NCBI RefSeq assembly: GCF_028464225.1
Contig: NZ_JAQPCN010000003.1
Span: 124,001-188,000 of the forward strand
DNA from: Zeaxanthinibacter sp. PT1
GTDB taxonomy: Bacteria > Bacteroidota > Bacteroidia > Flavobacteriales > Flavobacteriaceae
Direction: 5' to 3'
Length of the DNA: 64,000 nt
The notes beneath the pieces were generated by a model. It saw nothing but the letters and a program-made list of their open reading frames with translations, was not told where the DNA came from and searched no databases. Made by a program: the position numbers and the translations under genes. The first letter of the stretch is position 1. Each line of letters opens with the position of its first letter. Shown piece by piece: positions 35,687 to 44,556 of the stretch.

Positions 35687-37954
35687 ATGGCATTTGATAT
35701 TGATATGATTAAAGGAGTGTACTCCACCATCGCTGAACGTGTTGATAAAGCACGCGAGATTGTTGGAAGGCCACTTACCTTGTCCGAGAAAATTTTATAT
35801 TCCCACTTATGGGATGGGAATCCAACTAAGCAATTCCGAAGAGGGAAAGACTACGTGGATTTTGCCCCGGACCGTATCGCTTTACAAGATGCCACCGCCC
35901 AAATGGCGCTGTTACAATTTATGCAGGCCGGAAAAGCGAAGGTCGCCGTGCCAACAACAACACATTGCGATCACCTTATCCAGGCGAAAAGCGGAGCCGC
36001 GCAGGATCTCAGTCGCGCTAATACCAGCAGTAAAGAGGTTTTTGATTTCCTGGAATCTGTTTCCAATAAATACGGATTAGGATTCTGGAAACCGGGAGCC
36101 GGGATTATCCACCAGGTCGTTTTAGAGAATTACGCTTTCCCGGGAGGAATGATGATCGGAACAGATTCTCATACCGTAAATGCCGGGGGACTGGGAATGG
36201 TCGCTATCGGGGTAGGAGGAGCTGATGCTGTGGATGTAATGGCAGGAATGCCATGGGAACTTAAGTTTCCTAAACTTATCGGGGTAAAGCTTACCGGGAA
36301 GATTTCCGGATGGACCTCGGCTAAAGATGTTATTCTTAAAGTAGCCGGAATCCTGACCGTAAAGGGAGGAACCGGTTGTATCGTAGAATATTTTGGAGAG
36401 GGCGCTAAGAACCTTTCGTGTACCGGTAAGGGTACTATCTGTAACATGGGTGCAGAGATAGGGGCAACGACCTCTACTTTTGGATATGACGACTCTATGG
36501 AGCGTTACCTTCGCGCCACTGACCGTAGTGATGTTGCTGACGCGGCAAACGACGTGAGGGAATACCTTACTGCCGATGCAGAGGCCTATGCTGAGCCGGA
36601 AAAATATTTTGACCAGGTCATCGAGATCAACTTAAGTGAATTAAGACCACACCTTAACGGACCTTTTACCCCGGATTTAGCCACACCTGTTGGAGAATTA
36701 GGACCTAAGGCAAAAGAAAACGGTTGGCCGATAGATGTAGACTGGGGCTTGATAGGTTCTTGTACCAACTCATCTTACGAAGACCTTACCAGGGCTGCTT
36801 CTATTGCAAAGCAGGCTGTCGACAAAAAAATAAAACCGAAATCTGATTTCGGGATCAACCCCGGTTCAGAGCAGATCCGTTTTACCGCCCAGCGTGATGG
36901 GTTATTGAAGACCTTTGAAGATCTTGGAGCGACTATATTCACAAATGCCTGTGGACCATGTATAGGGCAGTGGGACCGTAGTGATCTGAAAGGAGATGAA
37001 AAGAACACCATTGTTCACTCCTTTAACCGTAACTTTTCTAAAAGAGCTGACGGGAATCCCAATACCCACGCATTTGTCGGATCACCGGAAATGGTAGCTG
37101 CTATTGCGCTTTCAGGAAGGTTAGATTTTGACCCGATGAATGATACCCTGATCAACGAAGACGGGCAGGAAGTTAAACTTGATGAACCCAGGGGGATTGA
37201 ACTTCCACCGGAAGGATTCGAGGTTGAAGAATCAGGATATGTACCGCCAAAGGAGGACGGTAGTTCTGTAGAAGTGAAAGTGAGCAAGGAATCAGAAAGG
37301 CTGCAGATCCTGGAGCCCTTTGAGCCTATAAGCAATGAAAGCCTTCAAGGGATGAAGTTGCTGATTAAAGCTCATGGCAAATGTACTACAGACCATATTT
37401 CTATGGCTGGACCATGGTTGCGCTACAGGGGTCACTTGGATAACATCGCGAACAATACCTTAATCGGAGCGGTCAATGCTTTCAACAAGAAGACTAATTT
37501 TGTCAAGAACCAGTTGACCGGAGAGTACGAAGGTGTGCCGGATGCACAACGTGAGTACAAGGCAAAAGGAATAAAGACCATAGTAGTGGGAGATCACAAC
37601 TACGGTGAGGGATCTTCCAGGGAGCACGCGGCCATGCAGCCGAGGCATCTTGGTGTCGCTGCGGTACTGGTTAAATCTTTTGCCAGGATCCACGAGACCA
37701 ACCTGAAGAAGCAGGGGATGTTAGCCCTGACTTTTGCAAACGAATCTGACTATGACCTGATTCAGGAAGACGATACCTTTAATTTTATCGATATCGATTC
37801 TTTTTCCGAAGATAAACCGCTGACCATAGAGGTTGTACATGCGGATGGATCTAAGGACACGATCAAAGCAAATCACTCTTATAATGCACCTCAGATTAAT
37901 TGGTTCCGTGAAGGCTCCGCGCTTAACGTGATCAAGAAGGAGAATGCAGCATAA
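35687..37954 (+). CDS. Aconitate hydratase
   Basis: 755 residues, of the mitochondrial-type aconitase group. The [4Fe-4S] ligands are in [10 protein letters not shown] (first Cys) and ACGPCIGQW (second and third). The swivel domain has [15 protein letters not shown]. It interconverts citrate and isocitrate in the TCA cycle. The length is full and the gene stands alone between a promoter and a terminator. Confidence 0.95.
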   Translation: MAFDIDMIKGVYSTIAERVDKAREIVGRPLTLSEKILYSHLWDGNPTKQFRRGKDYVDFAPDRIALQDATAQMALLQFMQAGKAKVAVPTTTHCDHLIQAKSGAAQDLSRANTSSKEVFDFLESVSNKYGLGFWKPGAGIIHQVVLENYAFPGGMMIGTDSHTVNAGGLGMVAIGVGGADAVDVMAGMPWELKFPKLIGVKLTGKISGWTSAKDVILKVAGILTVKGGTGCIVEYFGEGAKNLSCTGKGTICNMGAEIGATTSTFGYDDSMERYLRATDRSDVADAANDVREYLTADAEAYAEPEKYFDQVIEINLSELRPHLNGPFTPDLATPVGELGPKAKENGWPIDVDWGLIGSCTNSSYEDLTRAASIAKQAVDKKIKPKSDFGINPGSEQIRFTAQRDGLLKTFEDLGATIFTNACGPCIGQWDRSDLKGDEKNTIVHSFNRNFSKRADGNPNTHAFVGSPEMVAAIALSGRLDFDPMNDTLINEDGQEVKLDEPRGIELPPEGFEVEESGYVPPKEDGSSVEVKVSKESERLQILEPFEPISNESLQGMKLLIKAHGKCTTDHISMAGPWLRYRGHLDNIANNTLIGAVNAFNKKTNFVKNQLTGEYEGVPDAQREYKAKGIKTIVVGDHNYGEGSSREHAAMQPRHLGVAAVLVKSFARIHETNLKKQGMLALTFANESDYDLIQEDDTFNFIDIDSFSEDKPLTIEVVHADGSKDTIKANHSYNAPQINWFREGSALNVIKKENAA

Positions 37955-37975
37955 TAAGAAATAACCATAGACATT

Positions 37976-38007
37976 AAAAACTCCTGAAGTATTTCGGGAG
38001 TTTTTTG
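37976..38007 (+). terminator. Intrinsic terminator after aconitase
   Basis: AAAACTCCTGAAG / TTCGGGAGTTTT stem followed by T6. Confidence 0.85.
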
Positions 38008-38025
38008 ATTATACACAGTACAATT

Positions 38026-38586
38026 ATGAATAAACGCAGAAAGACCTACCTGAACATCCTGCTGATACTCCTGGTTCTTGCATTTTTTGTCACACCATTG
38101 GGATATGAAGGTAAAGTGCTGCTCAATAAGATCTTTTCGTTTAGTCCTGACATCACGCCGGTAGAAGAGCGTAAACAGATCGAAGACTACGACTGGACAC
38201 TGAAGGATTCCGAGTGGAAGCAATTCAATTTTGAACAATCCAAGGGGAAGGTGGTGTTTGTTAATTTCTGGGCTTCCTGGAGACTACCGAGCCTGGCAGA
38301 ATTACAAAGTATTCAAGAACTCTATAATAAATACCAAGGAAAGGTGGACTTCTATATCATCACTGACGAAGAACGTGAGCCGGTACAGGAATTCATGGAA
38401 GAGCACGATTTCACTTTCCCGGTAACATACCTGATCATCGGGGGTAAATCTCCTTTTCCAACAGCGGATCCACCCAGGACCTATATCCTGGGAAAACAAG
38501 GGCAGATTGCCGTTGCTAAGGAAGGTATTGCGGATTGGAGTAATAAGAAAATCTACACACTTTTAGATACCCTTATCAACCAATAA
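38026..38586 (+). CDS. Thioredoxin-fold (TlpA-like) protein lacking the active-site cysteines
   Basis: 186 residues from the start MNKRRKTYLNILLILLVLAFFV, which is a signal anchor (about 8-22). The TlpA-type core VVFVNFWASWRLPSLAELQ is intact in framework, but the CxxC active site reads R86-L-P-S89. The cis-proline region FPVTYLI is present. Without both cysteines it cannot do disulfide exchange, so a chaperone or binding role is likely. It lies convergent to the crt operon and ends 6 bp before the crtZ stop. Confidence 0.85.
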   Translation: MNKRRKTYLNILLILLVLAFFVTPLGYEGKVLLNKIFSFSPDITPVEERKQIEDYDWTLKDSEWKQFNFEQSKGKVVFVNFWASWRLPSLAELQSIQELYNKYQGKVDFYIITDEEREPVQEFMEEHDFTFPVTYLIIGGKSPFPTADPPRTYILGKQGQIAVAKEGIADWSNKKIYTLLDTLINQ

Positions 38587-38591
38587 TTTAT

Positions 38592-39041
38592 TTACTTCCT
38601 GAAGTATTTGAAAGGGACGAAGAGCATTCCAAAACATTCACCTTTGTTCTTCCCTAAATGCTTGTGATGTATTTTGTGAGCTCGCCTGATGCCCCTTGCA
38701 TACCAGTTATCAGCATTCCGGAACATTTTAAATCGCTGGTGGATAAATATATCGTGTACCAGGAAATAGGTTGCGCCATAGGCCATAATTCCAAAGCCGA
38801 TAGGCCACCCATACCAGAAGGTAGTACTATGTGCCAGGTAGAAAAATGTCATACTGATCACAGCGTAAAAAATAAAAAAGGTGTCATTACGCTCAAACCA
38901 GGAATCGTGATCCTTTCTGTGGTGGTCTGCATGGAGATGCCACAGGAAGCCGTGCATAACATACTTGTGGGTAAACCAGGCCATGAATTCCATGAAGCAA
39001 AAGGTGGTCAGGAAAATCAAGATCCAATAGAAAATATTCAT
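38592..39041 (-). CDS. crtZ: Beta-carotene hydroxylase
   Basis: 149 residues with membrane segments and the histidine motifs HKYVMH, HADHHRKDH and HKIHHKH of the non-heme di-iron fatty-acid-hydroxylase superfamily. CrtZ converts beta-carotene to zeaxanthin. Its start is 1 bp after the crtB stop codon on the minus strand, so it is the last gene of the crtI-crtB-crtZ operon. Confidence 0.88.
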   Translation of the reverse strand: MNIFYWILIFLTTFCFMEFMAWFTHKYVMHGFLWHLHADHHRKDHDSWFERNDTFFIFYAVISMTFFYLAHSTTFWYGWPIGFGIMAYGATYFLVHDIFIHQRFKMFRNADNWYARGIRRAHKIHHKHLGKNKGECFGMLFVPFKYFRK

Positions 39042-39042
39042 G

Positions 39043-39882
39043 TTATACTAGGTTGAGTTTATAATTAACATATGACCGGGCTAAAAGGCCAACTTTCTGG
39101 TAGTTGGCAACCCGTATACGTGTGTTCTTTATTTCTAGCGAAGGGGTACGCTGTAATTTTTCCAATAGTTTTATATAATACCTGTAGGCGGTATATACAC
39201 CAAATTTAGCATCGTTGGGCAAACGAATGATTCCTTCGTATCCTTTTTTAAAATCGGTACGGATATCCTCTACTATAGCCGTTTTAGAAGCCTCGTCCAT
39301 TTCCAGAAGATTAGTGTTTGGGAAATAAGAGCGATCAAGGTGCTCAAAATCGGCCTTAAGATCCCTGAGGAAATTTACTTTCTGGAATGCAGAACCTAAG
39401 GCCATGGCCGAGGATCGCAACTCCTGGAAACGTTCTTCGTCTCCTTTGACAAAAACCTTCAGGCACATCAGGCCCACTACGTCGGCAGAACCATATATAT
39501 AGTCCCTGAATTCCTCCTCGGACCGGTATACCTTTTTATCGAGGTCCATCCGCATGCTGTCCATAAATGAGGTGACAAATTCTTTAGGGATGCCATAGGT
39601 GTGGAAGGTATGCTGGAATGCATTCAGGATAGGGTTTAAGCTGATCTTGTTCTTGATAGCTGATTCCAATTCTGCTTCAAAACTATCCAGTAAGGCTTCT
39701 TTGTCATAGTCGTGGAAAGAATCCACGATCTCGTCGGCGAAACGTACAAATCCGTAAATGTTATATATGTGACCCCTGATAGACGGTGCCAACATCCGAG
39801 TAGCCATCGTAAATGATGTGCTATAGGATTCGGTAACCACCTTGCTGCATTTATAGGATACAGCGTCGAAAATTGATTTCAT
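39043..39882 (-). CDS. crtB: Phytoene synthase
   Basis: 279 residues. Substrate-binding Asp-rich motifs: VRFADEIVDS and LRDLKADFEHLDR. Squalene/phytoene synthases join two geranylgeranyl diphosphates to phytoene. It is 11 bp downstream of crtI and next to crtZ. Confidence 0.92.
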   Translation of the reverse strand: MKSIFDAVSYKCSKVVTESYSTSFTMATRMLAPSIRGHIYNIYGFVRFADEIVDSFHDYDKEALLDSFEAELESAIKNKISLNPILNAFQHTFHTYGIPKEFVTSFMDSMRMDLDKKVYRSEEEFRDYIYGSADVVGLMCLKVFVKGDEERFQELRSSAMALGSAFQKVNFLRDLKADFEHLDRSYFPNTNLLEMDEASKTAIVEDIRTDFKKGYEGIIRLPNDAKFGVYTAYRYYIKLLEKLQRTPSLEIKNTRIRVANYQKVGLLARSYVNYKLNLV

Positions 39883-39893
39883 CTTGTTGGCTG

Positions 39894-41351
39894 TTAAGTT
39901 GTCTTCATCATTAATTCGGAAACCAGTTTTCCGGAAATCAGGGCTGGTGGCACTCCGGGCCCCGGAACAGTCAGTTGTCCAGTAAAATACAGATTTTTTA
40001 CCAATTTACTGCGCAATCGCGGCCTTAGGAACGCCGTTTGTGTGAGGGTGTTAGCCATTCCATAGGCATTTCCCTTATACGCATTATACTCGGATATAAA
40101 ATCATTTACACAGAAAGACTCCCTGAAAAGGATATCCTTCCTGATTTTTTGTCTTGTTTTTTCTTCAAACCTATCGATGATAATGTCAAAATATCTATCT
40201 CTAAGTTCAGCTGTGTCTTGTAATCCCGGTGCGATGGGTACGAGGAAAAATCCCGTTTCTTTTCCTGCCGGAGCCATTTCAATATCGGAGATCGACGGAA
40301 AATTGGCGTAGAACAGGGGCTCTGAGGGCCATTGTGGGTGATCATAAATTTCCTCGGCATGTTTTTCAAAAGGGGTATCGAAGAACAAGTTATGGTGCTG
40401 CACATTCTCTAATTTACGGTCAAAGCCGACGTAGAACAGCAGTGAAGAAGGAGCAAAGGTTCTTTTTTCCCAGTATTGTTCAGAATACTGCCTGGATTTT
40501 TCGGGAATTAAGCGTTCAGAATGATGGTAATCTGCTCCACTCAGCACCTGGTCGGCAGGAATTAGCTCGCCATCAATTTTTATGGCAGTGGCCTTCCCGT
40601 TATTGACAACAATCTCTTCTACGGGAGTATTTGTATGAATTTCTACGCCCAGTTCTAAGGCAAGGTCTTTCATACCCTCAACAACCTTGTACATTCCGCC
40701 CTTTGGGTGCCAGGTTCCCAGGCCAAAATCGGCATAATTCATAAAATTGTAGAAGGCTGGCGTTTTGCTTGGTTTGGCACCGAGAAAAAGTACCGGGAAT
40801 TCCAGGGTAGCCACCAGTTTTGGATTTTTAAATTGTTTCCGGACCAATGTGCTTATTGTCTTAAAGAATTGGTCCACGTGCAAAATGGTGTCTTTTGTAA
40901 CTAGCTCAAAGGGGGACAGTCCCGGTTTATACACCATCTGGTTGATGGCTATATCATAATTTTTCCGGGCACTCTCCATGAATTGACGCAGTGGAGCTGA
41001 ACTTCCCGGCTCAATGCGTTCAAACTCGGCCTCGATCAATTCCGGGGTGTTACCGATGGTGATGGCTTCATCTTCAAAAAAGACTTTATAGGCCGGGCTT
41101 AACTTATCTAACTGGTAGTAGTCCGATACCGATTTGCCAAAATCACTGAAGAAGTTTTCAAAGATATCGGGCATCCAGTACCAGCTTGGACCCATATCAA
41201 ATGTAAAGCCGTCTTTCTGTAATTGGCGTGCTCTACCCCCTACAGAGGAGTTCTTTTCATAAATAGTGACCTGCTGACCTTCTTTGGCGAGATAACAAGC
41301 GGCAGAAAGTGAAGAGAACCCGGAGCCTATGATGATTATTTTTTTTCGCAT
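39894..41351 (-). CDS. crtI: Phytoene desaturase
   Basis: 485 residues. The N-terminal FAD-binding motif is IIIGSGFSSLSAACYLAKEG (residues 5-24). The C-terminal motif LYFTGQLTVPGPGVPPALISG is typical of the CrtI family. CrtI turns phytoene into lycopene. It follows the MerR-type regulator by 24 bp, so the regulator heads the operon. Confidence 0.93.
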   Translation of the reverse strand: MRKKIIIIGSGFSSLSAACYLAKEGQQVTIYEKNSSVGGRARQLQKDGFTFDMGPSWYWMPDIFENFFSDFGKSVSDYYQLDKLSPAYKVFFEDEAITIGNTPELIEAEFERIEPGSSAPLRQFMESARKNYDIAINQMVYKPGLSPFELVTKDTILHVDQFFKTISTLVRKQFKNPKLVATLEFPVLFLGAKPSKTPAFYNFMNYADFGLGTWHPKGGMYKVVEGMKDLALELGVEIHTNTPVEEIVVNNGKATAIKIDGELIPADQVLSGADYHHSERLIPEKSRQYSEQYWEKRTFAPSSLLFYVGFDRKLENVQHHNLFFDTPFEKHAEEIYDHPQWPSEPLFYANFPSISDIEMAPAGKETGFFLVPIAPGLQDTAELRDRYFDIIIDRFEEKTRQKIRKDILFRESFCVNDFISEYNAYKGNAYGMANTLTQTAFLRPRLRSKLVKNLYFTGQLTVPGPGVPPALISGKLVSELMMKTT

Positions 41352-41375
41352 TCAGGGGATTTCGGAACGTTGGTA

Positions 41376-42275
41376 TCAGACAACTTCAAGAAGCTCTTGT
41401 ATCGATTCAAAGGCCTTTACACTACCCGGTAAATTGTCTTTTGTGAGATATTTGGTTTTCTGCCCCAGTAACCATAAAGAACTTTCATTATTCTTATTAA
41501 TTTTCTTAGTGAATTCTGATATGTAATCATGAAGCTTTTCTTTGGTGGGAACAACTGTAAAGTAGGACAAGAAATGCAGGTTGGTAAAATTCTTTTCCAT
41601 ATCAGTCATAAACTCCAGGGGCATGGTCGCGCCCAGGAATATGGTCTGGTAACCTCTTAATAATAGCTCGTAGTTAAGGTAGAGTAATCCGATATCATGA
41701 ATCTCATTCTCCGGCAGGAAAAGCACAAACATCTTGTCTTTCCTCGTAGGGCTTACATGCTCCATTTTATCGGTATTGGCAATGATCTTTTGTTTGATCA
41801 GGTGGGTGATAAAATGTTCGTGTGACGGGCTGATACCGTCAGCCTGCCAAAGTAATCCCAATTCTTCCAGGAAGGGAATAAAGATTTCCCAAAAAATATC
41901 CCTGAATGATTTCTCGCTCTTCAGGCTGCTATAAGTCTTGTTAAAAAGAATGGGGTCAAAATTGACCATGGATAGCTTAAAGGAGTTGACAGCGTGACTT
42001 TTCACACTCTTGTGAGCCACCAGTTCCCTTACTTTTAATGGTAATTCATCCTCGGGAATCTCCGCAATCTTCGAGATCTTCCAACCATTATTGTACAGCA
42101 ATGTTATGTTTAAGAGTTTCTGTAGACTTTCTAGACTGTATGTACGGATATTAGTACTTGTTCTTTCGGGGCTTAACAGCTCGTACCTTTTTTCCCAAAT
42201 ACGAATGGTATGGGCCTTGATGCCTGACAGGTTCTCCAGGTCGCGGATACTAAAAATCTTCTTAACGTTGTTCAT
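41376..42275 (-). CDS. CarH-type MerR regulator, B12-dependent photoreceptor
   Basis: 299 residues. An N-terminal MerR helix-turn-helix (SIRDLENLSGIKAHTIRIWEKRY, with RIWEKRY in the recognition region) is followed by a helical domain with the W-x9-EH motif (Trp143, Glu153-His154), and then a cobalamin-binding domain with E191-x-H193-x-x-G196. In the known CarH family this set binds adenosylcobalamin, so DNA binding is released by light. It heads the crtI-crtB-crtZ operon, which supports light control of carotenoid synthesis. Confidence 0.85.
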   Translation of the reverse strand: MNNVKKIFSIRDLENLSGIKAHTIRIWEKRYELLSPERTSTNIRTYSLESLQKLLNITLLYNNGWKISKIAEIPEDELPLKVRELVAHKSVKSHAVNSFKLSMVNFDPILFNKTYSSLKSEKSFRDIFWEIFIPFLEELGLLWQADGISPSHEHFITHLIKQKIIANTDKMEHVSPTRKDKMFVLFLPENEIHDIGLLYLNYELLLRGYQTIFLGATMPLEFMTDMEKNFTNLHFLSYFTVVPTKEKLHDYISEFTKKINKNNESSLWLLGQKTKYLTKDNLPGSVKAFESIQELLEVV

Positions 42276-42461
42276 TATTTATTTCTAAAGCTTAAACAAA
42301 TCTACAATTTTAATATTCTCCTTCATATTGGAAATACGTTAAAATTTAATTAAGAATATTGATGTACATGTAGAAGTGAGGGCTATTTGACAAAATCTGA
42401 GAAGTTAAACTAAGATATAATAAATATATTTAGAGCTATTAACCACCACAGAAAATTGATT

Positions 42462-43823
42462 ATGGGAGCCAATAAAAAACAGAGCAGGAAGCAATTCCTC
42501 ACCAGGCTTGGTACCGGAGCATTAGCCGTGGCAGGGGCACCTGCACTGCTGAGTTCATCCAGTCCGGCCAAAGAAATTATTTCCTTATCCGATCGCAGGA
42601 TATACAGTGCGAACGACATGGTGAATTTAGCCCTGATCGGGGCAGGGGGGATGGGGTTGGAAGACACCAAAACTGCGCTTCGTCACCAGGGAGTAGTTTT
42701 GAGGGCGGTTTGTGACTTGTACGATGGTCACTTAGAGCGTGCACGCAGCATGTTTGGGAAAGACTTGATGACGACCAAGGATTACCGCGAGATCCTCGCC
42801 ATGCCGGATATAGATGCAGTTATCGTGGCCACCCCGGATCACTGGCATAAAAAGATCAGTGTAGATGCGATGAAAGCCGGGAAGCACGTGTACTGCGAGA
42901 AGCCAATGGTACACAGTATTGATGAAGGCCACGATGTGATCAAAGCTCAGAAAGAGACAGGAATGGTTTTCCAGGTAGGAAGCCAGGGAATGTCATCACT
43001 GGGGAATGAAAAAGCAAGGGAATTGTTGGCACAAGGGGCCATTGGTGATATCAATTATGCAGAAGGATTCTGGGCGCGAAGAAGTCCTACGGGAGCCTGG
43101 CAGTACACTATACCTGAGGATGCCTCCCCACAGACGGTAGACTGGGATACCTTTATACAGACCACCGAAAAAAGACCATTTGATGCCACACGTTTTTTCC
43201 GATGGCGTAACTACCGTGATTACGGGACGGGAATGTCTGGTGATCTCTTTGTACACTTATTTTCCAGTCTGCATTTCATAACCGGGTCTATGGGGCCAGA
43301 TCAGATATACTCCTCAGGAGGGCTCAGGTATTGGAAAGATGGGAGGGAAGTCCCTGACGTATTGCTAGGGGTATTTGATTACCCGGAAGTAGAGCAACAC
43401 CCTGCATTTAACCTTTCGCTGCGGTGTAATTTTGTCGATGGAACCTCAGGAACTACTTACTTGCGTATTGTTGGAAGTGAAGGCTCGATGAACGTAGAAT
43501 GGGAAAAGGTAACCCTGCAAAGAAATAAGTACCAGGGTGAGGAAGATCCATTTTTGCAAGCCCAGGCCGAGCGCAAAGGCGCCGACACCAGCCGTAAAAA
43601 AATGAGACCACAGGATGAGGTTGTCTATATGGCGGAGGAAGGCTATAAGGGAGCTCATTACGATCATTTTGCCAATTGGTTACAGGCCATCCGCGGGGGA
43701 CAATCTGTGGCCGAAGATGCCATCTTCGGATACAGGGCCGCTGCTCCGGCATTATTATGCAATGACAGTTATTATCAGGATAAAGCCATGAAATGGGATC
43801 CTATAAAAATGAAATTAATTTAA
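42462..43823 (+). CDS. Gfo/Idh/MocA-family oxidoreductase
   Basis: 453 residues. The start MGANKKQSRKQFLTRLGTG gives a Tat-like signal (SRKQFL then a hydrophobic stretch), so export is likely. The NAD(P)-binding motif is ALIGAGGMGLED. The catalytic Lys is in YCEKPMV. Such exported Gfo/Idh proteins in Bacteroidota oxidise sugars, and together with DUF1080 enzymes they form 3-keto-sugar pathways. It is followed directly by a DUF1080 gene. Confidence 0.88.
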   Translation: MGANKKQSRKQFLTRLGTGALAVAGAPALLSSSSPAKEIISLSDRRIYSANDMVNLALIGAGGMGLEDTKTALRHQGVVLRAVCDLYDGHLERARSMFGKDLMTTKDYREILAMPDIDAVIVATPDHWHKKISVDAMKAGKHVYCEKPMVHSIDEGHDVIKAQKETGMVFQVGSQGMSSLGNEKARELLAQGAIGDINYAEGFWARRSPTGAWQYTIPEDASPQTVDWDTFIQTTEKRPFDATRFFRWRNYRDYGTGMSGDLFVHLFSSLHFITGSMGPDQIYSSGGLRYWKDGREVPDVLLGVFDYPEVEQHPAFNLSLRCNFVDGTSGTTYLRIVGSEGSMNVEWEKVTLQRNKYQGEEDPFLQAQAERKGADTSRKKMRPQDEVVYMAEEGYKGAHYDHFANWLQAIRGGQSVAEDAIFGYRAAAPALLCNDSYYQDKAMKWDPIKMKLI

Positions 43824-43833
43824 AATAATACCG

Positions 43834-44556
43834 ATGAAAAAAATATACTTACCACTCTTATTATGTATAAGCCTGATCGCTTGCAAAGGGGAGAATAAAG
43901 AAGAGAAAGAAGTAGAGGCAACTGCCCAGGAAGAATCCATGTCACAGGAACATGACTGGATCAGTCTTATGGAACCAGAGGATTGGAGGGGATACAACCA
44001 GGACAGCTTACCTTCTAACTGGTCTATTGGGGATAGCCTGATCACCTGTTACGGCAAAGCCGGGGATATGGGGGGAGATATTATCAGTACCGAGACCTTT
44101 GATAATTTTGAGCTGGCATTTGAATGGAAAATTACTGAAGGTGGTAATAGTGGAGTGTTTTACCATGTTGTAGAAGACACCATTTATCATTCACCCTACC
44201 AGACCGCTCCAGAATACCAGGTTCTTGATGACGCCGGCTATGATGGTCCCCTTGAGGACTGGCAAAAAGCCGGGGCTAATTATGCGATGCATGTGGCCAA
44301 CGATAAAAAAGAACTAAATCCGGCTGGAAGCTGGAATAGTGGGCGAATTATTTTTAACCAGGGCAAGGTGGAGCACTGGCTCAATGGGGAGAAAATCGTG
44401 GAGTTTGATAAGAATTCAGAAGATTGGAAAACCAAACGGAATAGTGGTAAGTGGACTGATTTCCCGGATTACGGTAAAACCAATGACGGTTACCTGGCAT
44501 TACAAGATCATGGAGCAGGGGTTTGGTACAGGAACGTAAAGGTACGAAGACTCTGA
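43834..44556 (+). CDS. DUF1080 lipoprotein (3-keto-disaccharide hydrolase domain)
   Basis: 240 residues with a lipobox (ISLIAC, Cys17). The domain pattern is LMEPEDWRGYNQDS, GDIISTETFDNFELAFEWKI and GNSGVFYHV. DUF1080 is the 3-keto-disaccharide hydrolase fold. It is 10 bp downstream of the Gfo/Idh gene, so the pair probably oxidises and then cleaves a sugar derivative in the periplasm. Confidence 0.85.
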   Translation: MKKIYLPLLLCISLIACKGENKEEKEVEATAQEESMSQEHDWISLMEPEDWRGYNQDSLPSNWSIGDSLITCYGKAGDMGGDIISTETFDNFELAFEWKITEGGNSGVFYHVVEDTIYHSPYQTAPEYQVLDDAGYDGPLEDWQKAGANYAMHVANDKKELNPAGSWNSGRIIFNQGKVEHWLNGEKIVEFDKNSEDWKTKRNSGKWTDFPDYGKTNDGYLALQDHGAGVWYRNVKVRRL

